Of a stretch of DNA of 64,000 nucleotides, positions 8,795-17,939 are shown piece by piece; positions within the stretch are counted from its first letter, which is position 1, and each line of letters begins with the position of its first letter. The translations under genes were made by a program, and so were the position numbers. The notes under the pieces were generated by a model, which did no database searches, was not told the DNA's origin, and worked only from the letters and a program-made list of their open reading frames with translations. Source of the DNA: CAZYTM01 sp964649725 (GTDB taxonomy: Bacteria; Desulfobacterota; Desulfuromonadia; Geobacterales; Geobacteraceae); assembly GCA_964649725.1 (NCBI GenBank), contig CAZYTM010000009.1:1-64000 (forward strand), given 5' to 3'.

Positions 8795-10174
8795 TCAGAG
8801 AGCCGCCTGCAACTGTTTCAACAACTCCTCACCCGCCTGCCAGATATTACCGGCACCCAGGGTAAGTACAATATCACCAGGTTTGACGACACCGGCCAGA
8901 TATGCCGGGATATCTTCCCGGTTGGCGACATAATGGACATCCTTCTGCCCATGTTTACGAACCGCATTGGCCAGAGCCTCTGCGGTTACCCCTTTGATCG
9001 GCTGTTCACTGGCTGCATAGATATCGGTCAGGATCAGCACATCGGCATCATAGAAAGCGGTGACGAACTCATCGAACAGCTCTTTTGTCCGGGTATAACG
9101 ATGCGGCTGGAATGCGACCACCAGTCGCCGTTCAGGCCAGCCATTCTTCCCGGCTGACAGGGTGGCACGGATTTCCGCCGGATGATGCCCATAATCATCA
9201 ACAATCATTATCTCATTCACTTCGCCCTTGATCTGAAATCGCCGGCCAACTCCACCAAAACCGGCAAACCCCTCCTGAATCTGGTCGAAGGGTACATCCA
9301 GCTCCATTGCTACTGCGATGCAAGCCAGGGCATTCAGGACATTATGCGCCCCTGGCATGGCAAAGGTAATCTCACCCATCCGGTACCCCTTGTAATGGGC
9401 GACAAAAGATGTGCTATTACCAGCGAGCTTGACATGAGTAGCACGGATATCTGCCTGGGAAGAGCGGCCATAGGTGACAAACCGTTTCTTCACCAGCGGG
9501 ATGATCTCGGCCACATTCCGGTCATCGAGGCAAAGGACTGCCAACCCGTAAAAAGGTACCTTGTTGATGAAATCGACAAAGGTATCCTTGATCTCTTCGA
9601 TACCGCTGTAGAAATCGAGATGATCGGCATCGATATTGGTCACCACGGCGATGGTCGGAGAGAGCTTGAGGAACGAACCGTCCGATTCATCAGCTTCTGC
9701 CACCAGGAATTTGCCTTGCCCAAGTTTGGCGTTTGTCCCGAGAGTATTCAGCTTGCCGCCGATGACAATGGTAGGATCGATGCCGCCATGGGTCAGGACT
9801 GTTGCAACCATGGAGGTGGTGGTGGTCTTGCCGTGGGTGCCGGCAATGGCAATGCCATATTTCATCCGCATCAGTTCGGCCAGCATCTCTGCCCGAGGGA
9901 TGACCGGAATCATCCGTTCACGCGCCTCCTGCACTTCAGGGTTGTCGGTCTGCACCGCGGTAGAAGTGACCACCACATCGACATTCACCAGATTCTTCCT
10001 GGCATGGCCGATGAATATCTCGCCGCCAATCGCAGCCAACCGCTCGGTCGTATCCGATTGCCGCAGATCTGAACCAGAGACCTTGTAGCCCAGGTTCAGC
10101 AGCACTTCAGCAATACCGCTCATGCCGATGCCGCCAATGCCAACAAAATGGATCTTCTCTATTTTCCCGTACAT
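8795..10174 (-). CDS. murC: UDP-N-acetylmuramate--L-alanine ligase MurC
   Basis: 459 residues. Adds L-Ala to UDP-MurNAc using ATP. Three Mur-ligase domains: UDP-binding Rossmann region (HFVGIGGIGMSGIAEVL), the central ATP site AGTHGKTTTTSM, then the C-terminal domain with DDYGHHPAEI and FQPHRYTRT. Between murG (27 bp) and murB (2 bp) in the dcw cluster. Cytoplasmic. Confidence 0.97.
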   Translation of the reverse strand: MYGKIEKIHFVGIGGIGMSGIAEVLLNLGYKVSGSDLRQSDTTERLAAIGGEIFIGHARKNLVNVDVVVTSTAVQTDNPEVQEARERMIPVIPRAEMLAELMRMKYGIAIAGTHGKTTTTSMVATVLTHGGIDPTIVIGGKLNTLGTNAKLGQGKFLVAEADESDGSFLKLSPTIAVVTNIDADHLDFYSGIEEIKDTFVDFINKVPFYGLAVLCLDDRNVAEIIPLVKKRFVTYGRSSQADIRATHVKLAGNSTSFVAHYKGYRMGEITFAMPGAHNVLNALACIAVAMELDVPFDQIQEGFAGFGGVGRRFQIKGEVNEIMIVDDYGHHPAEIRATLSAGKNGWPERRLVVAFQPHRYTRTKELFDEFVTAFYDADVLILTDIYAASEQPIKGVTAEALANAVRKHGQKDVHYVANREDIPAYLAGVVKPGDIVLTLGAGNIWQAGEELLKQLQAAL

Positions 10175-10201
10175 GGTCTGCCCTTTGCCGGCTCGATAAT
10201 G

Positions 10202-11314
10202 TTATACCTTCTGCTCAACTGCAGATTCACGTTTCAATGCTTTTACCATTTCGTCAACAATCATACTGGCTGCATCGAGTCTTGCCAGAGACCTGGCCTT
10301 CTCACCTGTCTCGATGAGCTGCTGCCGGTCTCGTAACAATTCACTTATCTGTGCAGCAAGCAGTTCCCCTGACAGTTCACGCTCCAGCAGCATATAGCCT
10401 GCCCCTGCCTTGAGCAATGCCTCGGCATTTTTCCGTTGGTGATCATCCACGGCATGGGGGTAAGGGATGAAGATGCATGTCTTGCCGCAAGCGGTTACTT
10501 CTGCAATGGTCGTCGCACCGGCCCGGCAGATGACCAGGTCGGCCTGCTGATAAGCAGCCGCCATGTTATCGATAAACGGTACTACCTGGGCATTGTAACC
10601 AGCCTGTTGATATGCTCTTTGCACCTCTTCCTGATCCTTTTCACCGGTCTGATGGGTTATCGATAGCTGTTCGCGACACCCACAGAGAAAGGGCAAAACC
10701 TCAATCATCGCCATATTGACTGCATGAGCACCGCTGCTGCCACCAAATATCAGCAACTGAAAATCATCCTTCTCCTTGTCAACTGCATGGTCAATTGTCA
10801 CCTGATTCAGAATCTGCCGGCGCAGCGGATTACCGGTCAAGAGAGTGTTATCTTTCGGCATAAAGCGGCGCGACTCTTCCAGGGAGATGAAAACCTGGTC
10901 AGCAATCCGGGCTAGGAGCTTGTTGGTCGTGCCGGGAATGGCGTTCTGCTCATGGATGTAACGAGGTATCTGCATACCACGGGCAGCCAGCACTACCGGC
11001 CCGGATGCATACCCACCAACGCCTATTACCAGATCAGGACGGAACTCCTTGAGAATACGCCGTGACTGTGAATAGCCATAGAGGAGCATGGCAATGCTTT
11101 TTAACTGGGCAAACCCTTCCTTACCCCTGATACCAGAGACATCGATTGTCTCAAGCCGGTAACCAAGCCCCGACAGGAGTCTTGCCTCAATACCACGCTC
11201 GGTACCGACAAATAGGACCCTGTTCTGCTGGTCACGGGAGAGGAATTCCTCTGCCACGGCTATACCGGGGAAGAGATGACCACCTGTACCGCCGCCGGCG
11301 ATGAGGAGTTTCAT
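10202..11314 (-). CDS. murG: Lipid II synthase MurG
   Basis: 370 residues, GT28 glycosyltransferase moving GlcNAc from UDP-GlcNAc onto lipid I at the inner face of the membrane. Seen: N-terminal G-loop IAGGGTGGHLFPG, second G-loop (FGGSSGAHAVN) and the UDP-GlcNAc site VICRAGATTIAEV. The start codon overlaps the ftsW stop by 4 bp, which indicates translational coupling. Confidence 0.97.
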   Translation of the reverse strand: MKLLIAGGGTGGHLFPGIAVAEEFLSRDQQNRVLFVGTERGIEARLLSGLGYRLETIDVSGIRGKEGFAQLKSIAMLLYGYSQSRRILKEFRPDLVIGVGGYASGPVVLAARGMQIPRYIHEQNAIPGTTNKLLARIADQVFISLEESRRFMPKDNTLLTGNPLRRQILNQVTIDHAVDKEKDDFQLLIFGGSSGAHAVNMAMIEVLPFLCGCREQLSITHQTGEKDQEEVQRAYQQAGYNAQVVPFIDNMAAAYQQADLVICRAGATTIAEVTACGKTCIFIPYPHAVDDHQRKNAEALLKAGAGYMLLERELSGELLAAQISELLRDRQQLIETGEKARSLARLDAASMIVDEMVKALKRESAVEQKV

Positions 11315-12417
11315 ACCGCACCTCGCATTCGCGACGATATATTGAGGAGTATCCCGACGGCAAACAAGGTAATTATCAATGAACTCCCGCCGTAGCTTAT
11401 AAAAGGTAGTGCCAACCCTTTGGTCGGTAGCAGTCCGGTCACCACACCCATGTTGACGAACGCCTCTATGCCCAACAGGGTGACGATGCCAAAGGCGAGA
11501 TACCTGCCGAAACCGTCCTGGGCAAACAGCGCCACTCTTATCCCCCGTTGCACCAGCAAAAAAAACATAGAAGCAATAACCAGCACGCCGATCAACCCCA
11601 ACTCCTCCCCAACCACCGAGAGGATGAAATCGGTATGCGCTTCCGGCAGATAGAAGAGTTTCTGTTTCCCTTCACCCAAACCCTGGCCGACAATACCGCC
11701 ATTACCAAAAGCCAACCATGACTGAATGATCTGAAAGCCTGAATCAGTCGGGTCCTCCCATGGGTTTAAATAGGCAAGTATGCGGCGGCGCCGGTAATCT
11801 ACATTCATCACCAGAAAATAGAGGAATGGTAATGCCAGAACTACCATACCCAGAATATAGCGTGGCCTGACGCCGGCAGCGAAGAGCATGACAAAGGCGA
11901 CCAGCCCCAAGGTGAGCGCTGCACCCAGATCATGCTGCTTGAGCAAAATACCGAGGAGCAGTGCCAACAGCACCATGTACGGGGCAAAACCACTGGAAAA
12001 GAACTTTACCCGCTCCTGCTTCTTGTCCAGGGAATAGGCCATATATATAATCAGCGCAATCTTTGCCAGCTCTGAAGGCTGAAAGTTGAATCCCGGCAAT
12101 CTGATCCAGCGGGATGCACCTTTGGCAGTACCTCCAATACCGGGGACGAATACCAGCAAGAGCAGCACCAGCGTGCCTAGCAAAATCGGCACTGCCAGCG
12201 GCCGCAACTTCTCATAGTCAACAAACATAGCTGCTGCCATGACTGTAAATCCCAGGGCAGCATAGAGCCCCTGCCGTTTCAGGAAGAAGAATCCGTCGTG
12301 AAATTTTTTCGCCGCCATGACCGACGAAGCGGAATAGACCATCACCACGCCAAAACAGGTCAGCGCGACTGCCATGAGCAGGATGATCAGGTCGTATCCC
12401 TCCATCTTCTTCAGCAC
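11311..12417 (-). CDS. ftsW: Septal peptidoglycan glycosyltransferase FtsW
   Basis: 368 residues with about ten hydrophobic segments. SEDS-family polymerase that works with the class B PBP FtsI. Seen: FTSW/RODA motifs such as NFQPSELAKIALIIYMA, the extracellular loop AHTDFILSVVGEELG and LPFISYGGSSL near the C-terminus. It overlaps murD by 7 bp and murG by 4 bp. Confidence 0.96.
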   Translation of the reverse strand: MLKKMEGYDLIILLMAVALTCFGVVMVYSASSVMAAKKFHDGFFFLKRQGLYAALGFTVMAAAMFVDYEKLRPLAVPILLGTLVLLLLVFVPGIGGTAKGASRWIRLPGFNFQPSELAKIALIIYMAYSLDKKQERVKFFSSGFAPYMVLLALLLGILLKQHDLGAALTLGLVAFVMLFAAGVRPRYILGMVVLALPFLYFLVMNVDYRRRRILAYLNPWEDPTDSGFQIIQSWLAFGNGGIVGQGLGEGKQKLFYLPEAHTDFILSVVGEELGLIGVLVIASMFFLLVQRGIRVALFAQDGFGRYLAFGIVTLLGIEAFVNMGVVTGLLPTKGLALPFISYGGSSLIITLFAVGILLNISSRMRGAV

Positions 12418-13778
12418 TCGGCGCCCTCCTGTAAAGCAAGGACCAGCCCCTTGAATCGCTCGGCCCGCTCTTCATAGTCACGAAACATATCAAAACTCGA
12501 ACAGGCCGGAGAGAAGAGGACTACTCCGCCAGGTTCGGTCAATCGAGCTGCCAGTGCCACCGCCTCTTCGAGCGAACCAGCCAGATGGGTATCGGTAAAC
12601 TGGCCTATCTCTCCGGCCATGCGCTCCTTTGCTTCACCGATCAAGATCATATTGCTGACCCTCGTCCGGACCAGTTCTGCCAGAGGAGCATAGGAGCCAC
12701 CCTTATCCTTGCCGCCGGCAATAAGGGTGATGTTGGTAAAACTGGCCAGAGCTTTCTCGACACTCCCGACGTTGGTCGCCTTGCTGTCCTCATACCACGA
12801 AACGTCATTCAGCGTCCGGACCAGTTCCATCCGGTGTGGCAGCCCACGAAACTCGGTAATAGCCTTCTGGCTCACTGCAGCACTGCAGCCAAGCAACATG
12901 GTCGATGCAACTGCGGCCATGATATTTTCGATGTTATGCACCCCTTGCAGTCGATAGCCTGCCGTGGGGAAATGCTCTTCCCGTCCGCCCCAGCGACAGG
13001 TGATAATCCCGTCGCGCCAGAAAACACCTTCTGCCAACTCCTGTTGCTGGCTTATAGGCACAATGTGAGCAGCAAGACTTTTACCCGCAGCTGCAACCAG
13101 TGGATCATCTATGTTGAGCACGGCATAGTCTGCACCGGTCTGATTCATGAATACCCGCATCTTGGCATCGATATAGTCCTGATAGCTGGCATAACGGTCG
13201 AGATGGTCTTCACTGATATTCAGCAGAACCGCCACCTTTGGTCGGAAACTGGCAATCCCCTCCAACTGGAAAGAACTTACCTCTACCACTACCCGCTCAT
13301 GAGAGCCGGCCTCTGCTTCATCAGCTACAGCCTCGATAAGTGGATTGCCGATATTGCCACCGACAAAAGTGCTAAATCCGTTGGCCCGGAATATCTCCCC
13401 TGTCAGGGTCGTAGTTGTGGTCTTGCCGTTAGTCCCGGTAATCGCTACCAGCGGCGCATTGATGAAGCGGCTGGCAAGTTCGATCTCGCTTATTATCTGC
13501 CGCTGTTGTGAACTTGCCATCAGCAGCGGCTTTATGTCTAGCGGCACACCAGGACTCACGACGATCAGGTCGGCCATAAGAAAAGTATGGGTATCATGCC
13601 GACCAAGTACATAATTGATCTGCAGGCCAGCCAGCATCTCCAGATATTGGCTAAGGTCGGCATCCCCCTTCATGTCAGTCACCGTCACCCGTGCTCCCCG
13701 GGAAACCAGGTATCGGGCTACTGCCACACCGGTGCGGGCCAGACCTACTACCAGAATATTTTTATTTTGCAGTTCCAT
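12411..13778 (-). CDS. murD: UDP-MurNAc-L-Ala--D-glutamate ligase MurD
   Basis: 455 residues. Adds D-Glu to UDP-MurNAc-L-Ala. N-terminal VVGLARTGVAVARYL, ATP loop AITGTNGKTTTTTL, the NISEDHLDRY segment and C-terminal SKATNVGSVEKAL and FSPACSSFDMFRDYEERAE are all diagnostic. Last bases overlap ftsW. A 105-bp gap to mraY upstream holds nothing I can identify. Confidence 0.97.
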   Translation of the reverse strand: MELQNKNILVVGLARTGVAVARYLVSRGARVTVTDMKGDADLSQYLEMLAGLQINYVLGRHDTHTFLMADLIVVSPGVPLDIKPLLMASSQQRQIISEIELASRFINAPLVAITGTNGKTTTTTLTGEIFRANGFSTFVGGNIGNPLIEAVADEAEAGSHERVVVEVSSFQLEGIASFRPKVAVLLNISEDHLDRYASYQDYIDAKMRVFMNQTGADYAVLNIDDPLVAAAGKSLAAHIVPISQQQELAEGVFWRDGIITCRWGGREEHFPTAGYRLQGVHNIENIMAAVASTMLLGCSAAVSQKAITEFRGLPHRMELVRTLNDVSWYEDSKATNVGSVEKALASFTNITLIAGGKDKGGSYAPLAELVRTRVSNMILIGEAKERMAGEIGQFTDTHLAGSLEEAVALAARLTEPGGVVLFSPACSSFDMFRDYEERAERFKGLVLALQEGAEC

Positions 13779-13883
13779 ATGATTAGCTCACCAGATAGCT
13801 TGCCATGAATGTAATTTTCATCTGAACATCAGCTACTGATTTTGCATGACTGCCATATTCAGCTCTGTAACGGTTGCGAATCA

Positions 13884-14960
13884 TCAGCGCATCTTCAGGG
13901 TCGATATCGCTACCAGTGCCAGGATGACGGAGATGATCCAGAACCTGACGATTATTTTCGGCTCGGCCACACCTTTCAATTCAAAGTGGTGGTGAATCGG
14001 GGCCATGCGGAAAATCCGCTTACCACGGTATTTATAGGAACCGACCTGAAAAATTACCGATAGCGCCTCGACAACAAAGACCCCACCGACTATCACCAGT
14101 AGTATCTCCTGCTTGGTTATTACTGCCAGGGTGCCAAGCCCGCCACCAAGGGAGAGCGAGCCGACATCCCCCATGAATATCTCTGCAGGATAGGCGTTAT
14201 ACCAGAGGAATCCTATCCCGGCACCTACCATCGCGCCGCAAAGAACTGCCAGTTCACCACTACCGGCCACATAAGGTATCTGCAGGTAACCCGAAAGCTT
14301 TACGTTACCGGCTATGTAGCAGAAGATCATGTAAGTGGCAGCGTTGATAGAGACCGGGCCGATTGCCAGCCCATCCAGGCCATCAGTCAGATTGACGGCG
14401 TTGCTGGCGCCAACGATCACCAGCGTTGCAAACGGGATATAAAACATCCCCAGATCAGGGTGTATCCGTTTAAAAAACGGGAAATAGAGTTCTGTATTGT
14501 AACCTGGCAGCATGTATAACATTATCCCCAGCACAATGCCGAGTAGTACCTGCCAGAACATCTTTTGCCTGGGCAGAAGCCCTTTCGTGTTTTTTTCCAC
14601 TACCTTCTTGTAATCATCCACAAAACCGATCAGTCCGTAACCGCAGACGACGAAGAGGGTAAGCCAGATATAGCGGTTGGTCAGGTCGGCCCAGAGTAAA
14701 GTCGGTATGATAATGGCGGCCAGAATCATTACCCCGCCCATTGTAGGAGTCCCCTGTTTTTTCAGATGCGACTCTGGTCCGTCAGTCCGGATTATCTGTC
14801 TGGCCTGAAGACTTTCAAGCTTGCGGATTATCCATGGACCGATGACGAATGCGACTATCAGCGCCGTGATCATGGCATAGATAGTCCGGAAGGTCAGATA
14901 TTTAAAGATATTGAAGAGCTTGATACTGGATGCCAGCGGATAGAACAGGTGGTAAAGCAT
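13884..14960 (-). CDS. mraY: Phospho-MurNAc-pentapeptide transferase MraY
   Basis: 358 residues, ten predicted membrane helices. Transfers phospho-MurNAc-pentapeptide to undecaprenyl phosphate, forming lipid I. Seen: GTPTMGGVMIL, the DDYKK Asp pair region (FVDDYKKVVEKNTKGL), NLTDGLDGLA, the FMGDVGSLSLGG loop and RMAPIHHHFELKG. The start overlaps the murF stop by one base. Confidence 0.97.
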   Translation of the reverse strand: MLYHLFYPLASSIKLFNIFKYLTFRTIYAMITALIVAFVIGPWIIRKLESLQARQIIRTDGPESHLKKQGTPTMGGVMILAAIIIPTLLWADLTNRYIWLTLFVVCGYGLIGFVDDYKKVVEKNTKGLLPRQKMFWQVLLGIVLGIMLYMLPGYNTELYFPFFKRIHPDLGMFYIPFATLVIVGASNAVNLTDGLDGLAIGPVSINAATYMIFCYIAGNVKLSGYLQIPYVAGSGELAVLCGAMVGAGIGFLWYNAYPAEIFMGDVGSLSLGGGLGTLAVITKQEILLVIVGGVFVVEALSVIFQVGSYKYRGKRIFRMAPIHHHFELKGVAEPKIIVRFWIISVILALVAISTLKMR

Positions 14961-16360
14961 CAGGCCCCTCCTCTCCCCTCGTTAAAACCGCTCCGTATTA
15001 CTGTTGCAACTGCTTCCATCCGCATTCCTCGCGACCCCTTCACCAGTACATAGTCGCCAGGTTTAAGCTGTCGTCGCAAGTCGGCTATAATCTCGTCATG
15101 ATTATTGGCTCGAACCAACTCCTGCTCACTAAAGCCTGCCGCTAAAGCACCTGCTGCCACCAATTCCGCTGAATCTCCAAGGAGATATATACGATCGGCA
15201 CAGAAAGCCGCCAACTCCCCAACCGAGCGGTGTGACCCCTCGCTATCGGCCCCTAGCTCCAGCATATCTCCAAGAATCGCAATAGAGCGGTTTTGTAGGC
15301 GAAGCTCACGAAGGGTCACCAGCGCTGCTGCCATTGAAGCAGGGTTGGCGTTATAGCTGTCATCAATCAAGACGATACCGTTCACCTCTTCCAGGTGGAA
15401 CCGTTTATCATATGGGGTGAATACCTCCAACCCGTCCTTGATCAGCTGTGGTTCGATCCCTAAAGCCAGTGCTGCAGATGCAGCAGCCAATGCGTTATAG
15501 ATATTGTGCTGCCCATACGCCTTGAGTGTTATCGGCAGCTGGAAATCAGGGGTACGGAGGAAGAAACTCTGCCCTGCAAGACCCAGGCTCCTGATTTCCA
15601 TCGCCGTTACATCAGCTTTGTGCAATCCGAATGATAGTCTGTTAACACCCTCATTCACTGGGCAGGCAGCTACCAGCGGATCATCAGCATTGTAGATTGC
15701 CCACCCATCTTCAGGGAGCCGCAGAAAAAGTTCACCCTTGGCCTTTGCCACTGCCTCGACACTCCCCATACTGGCCAGATGGGCACGGAAAGCGTTAGTT
15801 ATAACTCCCACCCGAGGTGCAGCTATCTCGGCCAACCGGTCAATTTCTCCAGGCTCGCTCATCCCCATCTCAAGAACTGCCCAACGGTCGCTGCCTGACA
15901 GCTGTAGTAACATCTGTGGCAGACCGATCAGATTATTCAGGTTGCCGCTTGTTTTTAGCCCCTGACCCGTAAGTGCCAGGATTGCAGCCAGCATCTCCTT
16001 GGTGGTTGTCTTGCCGTTGCTCCCGGTTATTCCTACCAAGGGGATTTCAAAACGGCGACGGTGAAACGCGGCCAGATCTCCAAGTGCGCGCAATGTGTCT
16101 GCCACAGCGACACAGGCAGCTGCAGTATCGAGCGATTGTCGTCCCGACCACTCCTTATTCACCAATAGCGCAGCAGCACCATTTTCCAAGGCAACAGTTA
16201 TAAAGTCATGGCCGTCAAAATTATCTCCGTGCAATGCAACAAACAGCTCTTCCGGAACTATCTTGCGAGAATCGGTGGAGACTCCGCGGACTTGAGCAGC
16301 ACTGTTGCCGCTCAAAATACCACCCGTGGCCCGGGCTATCTCCTCCGCAGTGAATTTCAC
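14960..16360 (-). CDS. murF: UDP-MurNAc-tripeptide--D-Ala-D-Ala ligase MurF
   Basis: 466 residues. Adds the D-Ala-D-Ala made by Ddl to the UDP-MurNAc tripeptide. ATP loop GITGSNGKTTTKEML, NNLIGLP, EMGMSEPGEI, and C-terminal DDSYNANPASM and KGSRGMRME are family marks. It is 3 bp after murE and overlaps mraY by one base, so the three are clearly one transcription unit. Confidence 0.97.
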   Translation of the reverse strand: MKFTAEEIARATGGILSGNSAAQVRGVSTDSRKIVPEELFVALHGDNFDGHDFITVALENGAAALLVNKEWSGRQSLDTAAACVAVADTLRALGDLAAFHRRRFEIPLVGITGSNGKTTTKEMLAAILALTGQGLKTSGNLNNLIGLPQMLLQLSGSDRWAVLEMGMSEPGEIDRLAEIAAPRVGVITNAFRAHLASMGSVEAVAKAKGELFLRLPEDGWAIYNADDPLVAACPVNEGVNRLSFGLHKADVTAMEIRSLGLAGQSFFLRTPDFQLPITLKAYGQHNIYNALAAASAALALGIEPQLIKDGLEVFTPYDKRFHLEEVNGIVLIDDSYNANPASMAAALVTLRELRLQNRSIAILGDMLELGADSEGSHRSVGELAAFCADRIYLLGDSAELVAAGALAAGFSEQELVRANNHDEIIADLRRQLKPGDYVLVKGSRGMRMEAVATVIRSGFNEGRGGA

Positions 16361-16363
16361 CGG

Positions 16364-17905
16364 TCAGTCACCTCCGCCTTCCCTGGTCCGGAATGCAGCT
16401 GCAGCCTCTTCACGGTCATCAAAATGATATCTGGTGGTACCGATAATCTGGTAGTCCTCATGCCCCTTGCCGGCTAGCAGCACGATATCACCCGGTTGTG
16501 CCAGGCTGATAGCCAGTCTGATTGCATCACGACGGTTTTCCACTATGACAAAACCTTTTTCAGCTTCATTATCCTCTGCTTTATCCAATTCAAGAGCAGC
16601 GTATTCCTTGATACCAAGCGCCGCTATCCCGCCCCTGATCTCGGCAATTATTGCAGCAGGGTCCTCGGTTCGCGGGTTATCTGAGGTGATTATTGTCAGA
16701 TCACTGAAACTGCCGGCGATTTCACCCATTATCGGACGTTTCCCTCTGTCACGATCACCACCGCAGCCGAATACCGTGATAATCCTGCCGGTAGCCAATT
16801 CCTGAATGGTCCTGAGGACATTTTCCAGAGCGTCACCGGTATGTGCATAGTCAACCAGGAGAGTCACCCCGCTCTTGTTTTCGACTCTCTCAAGGCGACC
16901 CGGTACTCTCCGATGCGCTTCAATCCCCTGGACTATTGTAGCCAATGGTAGTTCGAGAGCTATCCCGGTAGCCACAGCCGCGAGGATATTGGCCAGATTG
17001 AACCGTCCGAGCAGATCTGATCGCAGCTCGATTTTGCCGAGTGGCGTTACCAGTAGCGCCTTGATACCGGTCACGGAAAAACTGACCTGTTCGGCTGTCA
17101 CATCTGCAGCAGCTGTAATCCCATATGTAAGCACCGGGCATGCCGTTGAATCAGCAACCTGCCGGCTATATTCATCATCAAGATTGACTACTGCCATACG
17201 CTGCGGCTTTACCGCATCAGGGAGCAACAGTTCTTTGAAGAGTCTCAACTTGCTCGCCAGATAAGTATCCATATCACCATGATAGTCCAGATGATCTCGG
17301 GTCAGGTTGGTAAAGACGCCGACATCGAACTTGCAGCCATCTACCCGGCGCTGTTCAAGGGCATGGGAAGAGACCTCCATCACTACGCTGCGAGCGCCGA
17401 AATCTACCAGCTGCCGCAACATCCTCTGCAGATCTATCGATTCCGGCGTAGTATGGGGAGCAGAGAACTCCTTCGTACCGAAGCGGTAGTTAACCGTACC
17501 GAGTACTGCAGCAGGAATCCCGGCTTTTCCCAGAACCGATTCAAGCAGGTAGGTGGTAGTAGTTTTGCCATTTGTACCGGTAATACCTATCAACGGCAGC
17601 TGCGCAGTTGGCTGACGATAGAATTCAGCAGCCAGCAGCGACATGGCCAGGCGGGCATTGGCTACTTGCACAAAGGTAGTACCTGCAGGGACAAGTGAGG
17701 CATCTTCTACCACCACTGCTGCTGCACCGGCCACAATAGCCGCCGGAATGAACCGGTGCCCATCGGCCGCAACACCAGTCAGCGCAAAGAAGAGATCGCC
17801 TGGCTGCAACTGCCTTGAGTCATAGCAGAGCCCGTGAATTTCACGCTCCTCATCGCCGCTTAACTGCAGCAACTCTATCCCCTTTGTCAGTTCGCCTAAA
17901 CGCAT
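16364..17905 (-). CDS. murE: UDP-MurNAc-tripeptide synthetase MurE (meso-DAP type)
   Basis: 513 residues from the ATG at 17905. A TTG five codons earlier also opens the frame, but the ATG fits the family N-terminus (MRLGEL) and has GAGGA just before it. Motifs: GITGTNGKTTTTYL, TNLTRDHLDYHG, and the amino-acid-selecting loop DNPRTEDP; the DNPR tetrad indicates meso-diaminopimelate, as expected for a Gram-negative cell. Upstream is ftsI (34 bp), downstream murF. Confidence 0.95.
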   Translation of the reverse strand: MRLGELTKGIELLQLSGDEEREIHGLCYDSRQLQPGDLFFALTGVAADGHRFIPAAIVAGAAAVVVEDASLVPAGTTFVQVANARLAMSLLAAEFYRQPTAQLPLIGITGTNGKTTTTYLLESVLGKAGIPAAVLGTVNYRFGTKEFSAPHTTPESIDLQRMLRQLVDFGARSVVMEVSSHALEQRRVDGCKFDVGVFTNLTRDHLDYHGDMDTYLASKLRLFKELLLPDAVKPQRMAVVNLDDEYSRQVADSTACPVLTYGITAAADVTAEQVSFSVTGIKALLVTPLGKIELRSDLLGRFNLANILAAVATGIALELPLATIVQGIEAHRRVPGRLERVENKSGVTLLVDYAHTGDALENVLRTIQELATGRIITVFGCGGDRDRGKRPIMGEIAGSFSDLTIITSDNPRTEDPAAIIAEIRGGIAALGIKEYAALELDKAEDNEAEKGFVIVENRRDAIRLAISLAQPGDIVLLAGKGHEDYQIIGTTRYHFDDREEAAAAFRTREGGGD

Positions 17906-17939
17906 AAATCCTCTATCCAACTCATTTTATCCCGACTAC

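Noticed and set aside
9182..10072. 296-codon plus-strand frame within murC
   Set aside because: Antisense shadow of a well-conserved gene; composition rich in His, Gln and Arg with no domain.
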